The notes beneath the pieces were generated by a model. The model ran no database searches. It was given only the letters and a program-made list of their open reading frames with translations, and was not told the DNA's origin. A stretch of DNA of 64,000 nt from Sclerodactyla briareus. Its lineage: Eukaryota; Echinodermata; Holothuroidea; Dendrochirotida; Sclerodactylidae. This document shows, one piece after another, positions 56,983 to 64,000 of the stretch (position 1 is the first letter of the stretch; each line of letters begins with the position of its first letter). Location: contig JAODTK010002477.1 of the NCBI GenBank assembly GCA_026419785.1, positions 62,001 to 126,000 of the forward strand. Direction: 5' to 3'. The position numbers were made by a program, and so were the translations under genes.

Positions 56983-57231
56983 TTGGGTTCAGTAGGATTA
57001 ACCAGCATCGCACTGTGCACACACTCGCAGCATAATGTCACACAGTTTTTCGGTGGAGGAGGGGGAACTGGATCAATTGATTTCACATGGACACCCAAGG
57101 GAACTGTGTGCGATCTGTGGGATTTAGGGGAGTGTGTCACCCCTCTCGAAAGACTGTTGGAGAATGAATGGTTGGCCAGATGTAATCTGGTGCTACGTTT
57201 GCTAAATAAGTTGTGCATAAATGCCGGTTAA
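56983..57231 (+). CDS. Unassigned ORF, protein-like, about 80 codons
   Basis: The plus-strand frame reads ALCTHSQHNVTQFFGGGGG, then FTWTPKGTVCDLWDLGEC and LERLLENEWLARCNLVLRLL, ending at a TAA near 57,231. The composition looks like protein and the C-terminal part is amphipathic helix. I recognise no family and see no splice partner. The glycine stretch comes from a GGTGGAGGAGGGGGAA tract. Confidence 0.22.
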   Translation: MGSVGLTSIALCTHSQHNVTQFFGGGGGTGSIDFTWTPKGTVCDLWDLGECVTPLERLLENEWLARCNLVLRLLNKLCINAG

Positions 57232-57630
57232 GTATGGGAAATATGTTTTGTCGCAGAACGCATCCCATTTTGGGAGCTCTGGGGGCACACTTTTTATGGA
57301 TATTGGCACCAGCCCCCTCTTCCCACCACCGGCAACGCCATTAAACGACGCCTCGGAGATAAGGCGTATTGTGCAATAGCATATGCTTCTTGTTTGAACG
57401 CTCGTGTTGCCTGAATTCGAGGTTTGAAATGATGATAGATTGCAATGTATTACGAAATTAGAATTCCCACAAGTCGAGTGTATAGATTGAGATAACGAAT
57501 CGGATCACTTCCCTAGAAGATGTGATTGTCCGGCAATGCTACGTAGCGCACTGAGAAGGATCTGTGCCCAGCATCATTTTTTTTTTCATGTTTCATTTAT
57601 TAAATCATAATTATTACTGTCATAGCCTCG
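57232..57630. other. Non-coding stretch
   Basis: No gene or nameable repeat. A short T run lies at 57,577-57,586. Confidence 0.35.
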
Positions 57631-57757
57631 CCAATGGACTCGGAGGTCGGGTAAGGCCTCTAGCTCTGTCACACCCCTTTGTCGGAGTCTCCGACCTGAT
57701 AATGACCTCGGAGAATTGCGCCCCTGATGGAAACGTTATCATTATCAGGTCCATTGG
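57631..57757. repeat. Inverted-repeat element, arms CCAATGGAC and ACCTGATAATGA
   Basis: CCAATGGAC at about 57,632 pairs with GTCCATTGG ending at about 57,757. Inside, ACCTGATAATGA (about 57,688) pairs with TCATTATCAGGT (about 57,739) as a perfect 12-bp stem. ACTCGGAGGTC and TCCGACCT words resemble the hAT-like subterminal vocabulary elsewhere. Confidence 0.5.
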
Positions 57758-59150
57758 CCCCGGAAACATGCACCGGAATCGAGTTTATGTTCAATATAGA
57801 CTACGCTGAGAAGATACTGTTTAGGAATGACAGCTATTTTGGAAGATGGTTGAGTTGATTGAGTTCATCCTGAAAGTGTCCTCGTTAACTCACGCGGGTC
57901 TCCTGATGACAAAACTGATACCACTCACGGAGGGTCAACTGGGAGTACGCTAATTGGCATATACCACTACAGGGCCTAGGGGCAAAAATATCACCTATAC
58001 CTCATTTCCTGATCACAGAAATTTATAAATGAAATATTTCATAATGTCAGTTGGGAATATAGGAACACTCACAGACCCACCTGTTTTCTGTAAATAAATA
58101 CCAGTTGACAGTCTGTGGGAGTTGGGGGGGGGGGGGGGGGAGGGGGATTTTTCGATCAGTGGTTGTTGTTGCTCCGGTATAATTTGCCGGAGGGTGGTCT
58201 TAATATGGTATAAATGTGGAGTGTGAGTGATCGTTACTCTGATTATGATATGATTATGAATATTTTAAATTGATACATGCTGAATCTGATGTTGTGTGTT
58301 TTGGAGCACGGCTCACCTAAAAACCACTTGAGCCCCAGCTATTGGAGTATAGGTGATCTTTTCCCCTACTAGTGTATATGACAGCGGCCCATTTGTTAAT
58401 GCAATCTTCCCGGCCCTCCAATATTATCAAAAGAAAATTGCCTTTGACTCGTATGGCGACATCGATAATATCTGTTTTGACTGATGTCACGATGCAGGAG
58501 TAGTGACAAATGTCAAATCACCGCATACAGGAACAGAATAGAGACAAGTGGGCAAACCCTGGGGTTGCGAGATCTCATCGGCCGTCATGTGAAATTATTT
58601 ATTTTTCTATTCGTTTGGCCATTTTGACACAAAATGCAACTGAAATCCGATGTGATGTTTTGTGGCTATTTACCTTGTTGTTTGTTTGGTCGTATGTATT
58701 CATTGAAAGACACCAGAATATACAGATCGGTATTCGATAGCAGAACAAACGCAAAAACAAGTTGTCGCATTTTACGAAACATTTCCTCGCAAGTCCGGAT
58801 ATTATTTCGGTGGGGGGGTGGGGGGGGGGGGGGGGTCAGGGCCTCAAGGCAAACAAGATTGAACAATACAAACAAACACGTTAACCATCCTGCACTTGCA
58901 ATGAAACAAACTGGATGAATTTGACCACCAATGAATCTATCACATTAGAGAATCAGTAAAAAAAAAAAAAAGGTTTATAGCTCATGAAACACTGCAGGAA
59001 ATTTTTCAAATTGTATGTTCAAAGGGGTTATGACATATCAGGGTAACTGTCATTAGGTCGGCGAATTGTTCCAATAATGGATTACATTTTCGATTCTTGG
59101 AGACAGTCTAGTAATCCATAGGCAGCCATAGCGTAATAGTGTGTGTGGGG
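57758..59150. other. Intergenic stretch with poly-G runs
   Basis: G runs of 17 at 58,124-58,140 and a broken run at 58,812-58,835. An A run lies at 58,958-58,970. No gene recognised. Confidence 0.4.
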
Positions 59151-59979
59151 GTGTATATGACGCCTGGCTTGTGGACACGAGAATGCGACCACACATGGAT
59201 GGATTGAGCTCATATTTGATATGTGGGCTCCCCACGATGAGTATATGATCCATATCGTTTGAGGGTCAGGTCAAAGTTCATCTGAGGTCAGCATAGGGGT
59301 TCAACGGTCTGGATAACCGTGGGGTGAACAATAAGTCCAGAATGCTTGATCCGATCAAGCTGAAATTCTGTTTGCCACTGCTTCCTTATGAGGAGTACAG
59401 GAAAACCTACTGTTTTTGGTGTGGAGCAAGGATAATGTCGGTGAAAAATGGGGAATGTGGGACGAACTGAAGTTTAGCTGTGGACATAACAACTTTTCCC
59501 TACCTGGATGGTTTGAACCATACTTAGTATATGGGTTTCCCATGATAAGTACATGACCCTTATTGTTTTGGGGTCGGGCGTCGAAAGTAATCTGAGGTCA
59601 GCAGAAGTCAACGTATAATTCTTGTGGCACGATAAATCCAGAACCTTGGGCTGATCAAGCTGAAAAGTATCATACTGCTTTCTCATGGGGAGTACAAGAA
59701 CCCTTAGATTTACAAAAAAGTTAGATGGAATGCCCCATGCAAAGGACGTGAACATGGAACCTCCCAACGCCAGTGTATTTTTCTCAGGGGAAATTGAACG
59801 AATGTAAGTGGAAAGGTCTATAATGCAGTTTTTTTACCAAACCGTATCAAAGATTTCTTACCTTTAACGTTATGTGGTCTCCTGGCAGGATGTCTCAAAA
59901 ACATAAGTTGGATCTGGATCGTGTCCCGAAGTCAGGCTGAACGGTTATATCGGCCACCACTTGTCTGTCTGTCTGTCTA

Positions 59980-60068
<89 letters not shown>

Positions 60069-60300
60069 ATTTTTTGGGTCATGTTGGTAGAAATTAAGAA
60101 ATTGTGATAACTGATATTTTCGCTCGGCCCCACCCGGATGGATTTAGCTCATACTTAGAATTGTGGGTCAGGTCAATGGTATATGAGGTCAGCAGAGGTC
60201 AAAGTTTGAGAACCAACCTTGGTTTGTCAAGAACTCTTAGTCCTATCGAGCTGGAAATTTGGTGTTTATTATACCATTATTCCATTTGTTCTTGAATCTA
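59151..60300 (-). repeat. Family B repeats around a TCTG/TCTA microsatellite
   Basis: Blocks such as GATGGATTGAGCTCATA, TATGTGGG.T.CCCA.GA, GGGTCAGGTCAAAG..CATCTGAGGTCA and AATCCAGAA occur at 59,190-59,330, 59,500-59,720 and 60,115-60,290. On the minus strand they read as family B (TGAGCT..ATCCATCC, TGACCCCAAA). A (TCTG)n then (CTAT)n tract lies at 59,961-60,069, the reverse complement of the GATA/GACA tails seen elsewhere. Confidence 0.6.
59961..60069 (+). repeat. (TCTG)n(TCTA)n microsatellite
   Basis: GTCTGTCTGTCTGTC then about 20 units of CTAT with one interruption near 60,025. The compound order is the inverse of the GATA/GACA tail of family C. Confidence 0.97.
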
Positions 60301-61690
60301 GTCATAGATTATCAGGAACTAAGTCAAGAAATCACTAAGCCTATTGACTTCTTGTAGTAGGGTGTAGCGTTAAAGAGTGGCAGAGCGGCACTAATCAGTG
60401 ACGCTTTGCAAGTACACCTTAATCTAAACTACAGACATGTACATGCGGGTAAAACCGCCGACGTGTATAGGCTATCTCCGTAGAAATGGCTTCCGTGGAC
60501 CTTTATTCTATTAATCATAAATGTATAGCCTACCTTACACTCGCAAGAAAGGGGGGGGGGGGTGATTGGCAGTTGCTAAATTGCGATTGCACTTATATTT
60601 TTCGATCACTCTATTTTCCTGAGTGGGGAGAGGGGGGTGGGTAGACAAGGGATTCTTGTCAGAGTATTTCTTAGATATAAGTTGTATTAATAAGTGTAGG
60701 TTTCACATATTCTTGCAATAACACACGTTACTCGTTACTGTGCCAACTGCACCTTAGGCCTAATTGCACACTCTCCTGGGTAGGATGGAGTATGGGAAGA
60801 TGATTGGCAAAGTTTATTTTTTATAATTGCACTCTATTTGGATAGTTGTAATATTCATATTAGCATAATTCCATATAAATCATCGTATTACCCCGGCCTG
60901 TCACAATACTGTTTTGAAATTTCCAATCTATTGAGTCATTTCAATTTCTAAATATCTCTAAATGTATGCATGATTCCCCAGGGGAAATCCGTATTTTGTG
61001 ACTTTTGCCTCGTCGTAAAAATTCAGACATTCCAATCTTCATTATCTTGAACGAATCTCCCAAGTGTGGCCGAGAATAACGCTTTACTCCCGGGCCAATT
61101 TTCAATCTTGATAATTTTTTGCCTTGGGTGTAAGAAGAGGTTTTTCTTGGGGCTTTTACCTCGTTGGAACATTTGGAATCAATCGTTCATGGTAACCACC
61201 GAATCACTTGGAAAAAGTTGAAAATCAGTCCAAAAAAACCTTCTGATTTTGCGAGAAAACATGTGTTTTGTGACAATCATTCTTGCGTGAAGTTTGGACG
61301 CGTTCTGTCGTTCCTGCAGATTCAAGATATTCGCGAGAAACCTTCAACTCTGACTGGCACGTAACCGCACGCACACACACACGCACTCACACACCATCGC
61401 CATCGCACGCACCCATACACCCTAACGGGCGACTGTTCGGGTACACCTCATTGCTGGAGTATCCACACGCATAGGCACTCCGCCATAGGTTACCCCTCAG
61501 GGGAACTTATCACCCTAATGTTTACCATGGCAACTGTGTTTGATATCCATTGACCTCTGATGACCTTAACGTGACCTACTACATTATATTTGGTCACCTG
61601 TGTTAACTATATCTATATAGCATATACTGATTCTTACTTATTTTTTAGCGCAGCATATGTACCGTAGTAATTTGAGCTTCAATACCCGAA
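60301..61690. other. Intergenic stretch, no gene assigned
   Basis: A G run lies at 60,551-60,562. CACACACG sequence at 61,366-61,405 is simple repeat. A weak internal duplication (TTTTGCCTCGTCG and TTTTACCTCGTTGG) lies about 150 bases apart near 61,003 and 61,155. No coding region recognised. Confidence 0.4.
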
Positions 61691-62365
61691 AGCCTCTGGC
61701 GAATTTGGGAAAACTCTCAACATTTGTCACCTATTGTTCCCTATTTAAGCTGATTTTCATTCAAGTACATCCAGGTTTAGAATTTAACGTAATTTGTGTA
61801 AATTAAACTGGTGATGACCTCGGTGACTTGGAAAGCATGAGGTTCATCCCCCTACTACAACTTGCAAAACCTAAATTAAACTTGACGTAACCTTGCCTTC
61901 TCCGGTTATCGTGTTGGCAAGCTCTTGACAATTGACCTTTTTTGGCCTTCTAGTCCTTGTTTGGTTACCGGTTTGAACTGTTATCCCTTAAAAGCGTCGC
62001 CCATCTCTGTCCAGCAAACAAGAAATTGTGTATGTTCGATGGTATACTGCCCGTAGGATAACCATAAAAACAAACTTTTCTTTCTCCAAAACTCTCAGAA
62101 TGACTCTCACCATTTTGCCACCTCATAGTTCCAGTAAGAATTGATTCATCGTTAACCTCGTAATTGCCCAATCGGACCTCGGATGACCTTGGATAACATC
62201 GAGGTCCCTTCTCCTCATATTTAGAGCCTACATACCAGTACCTAATTTCAACTAGACAAAGTATTCCGTTATTCAGATGTCGTGTTGGGAAGCTTTTGAC
62301 TATTTGACCTCTCCAGTAGCCTTCTAATGGCTGTTTGATTAGACGCCTTAATTAGCTTCTACTCG
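61691..62365 (+). repeat. Two diverged tandem units of ~360 bases, family B-like
   Basis: Unit blocks repeated in order: GACCTCGG.TGAC.TTGGA, GAGGT.C.T..CC, a CCTAATT block, ATCGTGTTGGCAAGCTCTTGAC matched by GTCGTGTTGGGAAGCTTTTGAC, then TTGACCT.T..GGCCTTCTA matched by TTGACCTCTCCAGTAGCCTTCTAATGG. Start points are near 61,805 and 62,165. Confidence 0.6.
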
Positions 62366-63660
62366 TAAGGTAAATCTCCAAGACAGTAAATCAGTCTAGT
62401 AGCCCTCCGATGAACGTTTTCATTTATCTGCTTATTGATAATTGATGAATATTCATAAACATGTTTTTTTTCAGAGACGTGCGTATTTCCACTAATAGAA
62501 TCCTTACGTAGATGTTAAACCTGCACACGCTGAGAAAGTAACATAGTGTTTACATGGGGTTTACATGTGGATAACATGTACCCAAGAGTAAAACAGACAA
62601 TATGTATATATGCTTATGACAAAAAACATTGTGTGTGTTAGCATTGTTCACAAGTAATGGGACACTTTCAAAACGAGCTCCAGCGTGTGATTTATTACCC
62701 CGTGACCTATCTCATCTAAGGGGTATCTGATTGGTTTCGGTTTTCCTTCAATTACATTAGATTTGCACCTCAAATCAGGGGGGCTCTTTTGTTTTGTTCT
62801 GCTGTGTTGATACAAATTTTCTGTTATAGGTATTGGTTATCTTTAGCTCATGACCCTGTTTGACTTCCATAAACACTGCGCTTATATTTATGCAAGGATC
62901 GAATAATATTGCCATCGATTGACAGTGTAATAATGAAGAGATGCGTATAGCAACTGACGCATCTTTAATTGTTTGAATGGCTCACTGAACAACTTCATCA
63001 CCCTACCATCCCCCCCCCCCCCCCCCCGTTGGTCGACGTTTGCCTGACCTGAGTGAGTTGAAGCTGATGGCAGCATTATTCAGAACCCCCGAGGATCCTG
63101 GTCTAACTTTGAACGACTGAAAAGTAGTTAACCTCGATCGCAGAGAGGGCGACCCCAGATGGAATATCTCTCAGAAGGCCGACAGTTGAGAAGTTCCTGG
63201 GGGATACTCCGGTTTTAGTTGTCGGTAATTGTGGTGGCAGTGGCGGCGGAAGCCTACAAATTTAGGGGGAGGGGGGCTCGACCAACTTTTGCTGAATTGA
63301 TGTGAGTTACTATCTAAGCGGAGCGCCACCATTGGTTGGCGCGGAGCATGGCCGGAAATTTTGGGTTTTGCAAACCTCCCAGATGGCCGGAACGACACTT
63401 CCTGAGCGTTGTGAGCTATAAGTTATAAAACAGGGGTCATGTCTGCAAATGGTAGTTATTAATAAAATGGATGCATGAAGAATGATATGCATATCAGATG
63501 GGTTTTTGAAGACAGCAATTCCCGCGAGGGGAGCCAGGGGAAAGGGTTGTCACAAACACTTCTTCGATCATTACGGTGAATTTCCAGCGCCATGACCGAG
63601 ACTGAGTGATTATGATGCTAGCCCAGGTAGCCCCTTTCCCGCCCAGTTGGCAATCCACTG
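62366..63660. other. Intergenic stretch, no gene assigned
   Basis: An 18-base C run lies at 63,010-63,027, and a GGCGGCGGAAGCC then GGGGGAGGGGGGCTCG segment near 63,243-63,280. ORFs lack motif support. Confidence 0.4.
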
Positions 63661-63725
63661 TGGTCCACGGTGGTTAGCGTATCGGGCTTGCAGGCTGTTA
63701 GGGGTTTGGGTCGACTTCCGTAGGT
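63661..63725 (+). repeat. Possible tRNA-like SINE head, degenerate
   Basis: GGTGGTTAGCG at about 63,669 resembles an A box, and GGGGTTTGGGTCGAC at about 63,701 resembles a decayed B box at plausible spacing. Weaker than the two SINE heads near 8.3-8.8 kb. Confidence 0.3.
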
Positions 63726-64000
63726 GGGACTAGCCAAACACTGGAAAGATTAACATGTTTTTTACAAAACAAACCATCTCATAGTTTCCTCGCATTTTAC
63801 AATACTTGACCAACTAAGTGAAAAAATTATTACGTACGTTTAGAAGACACCAAAAGTGGTGTCGTTGAAACGTACTTAAGATCTTTTTCCACGTGGTGAT
63901 GAAATGTGTTTTTAAACCAAGTGAATCAAGGTTTAAAGAATATGTTATTGTTTTCATCGCAACTACGGTATCAAATGTATTAACACAATTTTTCAGTAAC

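Overview
The window is eukaryotic, intron-rich and repeat-dense. It has no operons, no long clean ORFs, many diverged interspersed repeats, long poly-G/poly-C runs, tetranucleotide microsatellites and TTAGGG-like telomeric traces. Together with the one recognisable gene, this suggests a marine deuterostome invertebrate, perhaps an echinoderm. The phylum is a low-confidence inference.

The central result is a single Polycomb-group gene on the minus strand, related to Scm / SCMH1 / SCML2. It spans at least 9,993-45,854, with a possible further 5' exon at 48,128-48,250. Ten exons are supported by short conserved motifs, GT/AG splice sites and mostly matching splice phases. From 5' to 3' they are: the segment leading into MBT1 (45,782-45,854), MBT1 (32,222-32,457 and 29,286-29,370), MBT2 (24,903-25,131), a Pro/Ser/Thr-rich linker (22,098-22,232), the SLED domain (about 20,185-20,368 and 17,714-17,883), a second linker (15,450-15,523) and the SAM domain (11,716-11,860 and 9,993-10,235). 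This is the full MBT-MBT-SLED-SAM order of the family. Nearly every exon carries one-base indels, many in homopolymers, which break the frame while the amino-acid motifs survive on either side. The simplest reading is uncorrected long-read sequence; an unprocessed pseudogene is the alternative.

Layout. 1-965: tandem array with a 62-base unit. 966-9,992: intergenic, with a tandem duplication, G-rich DNA, two opposed tRNA-like SINE heads and two unassigned candidate exons. 9,993-45,854: the Scm-like gene. Its introns hold a 60-base minisatellite built from the intron's own 5' splice site (24,170-24,902), a 21-base GC-rich minisatellite (14,040-14,815), hAT-like/MITE remnants, a 5'-truncated CR1/L2-type LINE (27,341-28,622) and several families of long dispersed repeats. 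45,855-53,500: copies of a composite repeat with hairpin ends, internal tandem units and a GATA/GACA tail. 53,501-64,000: intergenic, with a THAP-like exon, telomere-like DNA, inverted repeats, further repeat copies and no other identified gene.

The Scm-like protein would act in the nucleus: MBT repeats read methyl-lysine, SLED binds DNA and the C-terminal SAM domain polymerises with Polyhomeotic/PHC proteins. Nothing else in the window is clearly linked to it.
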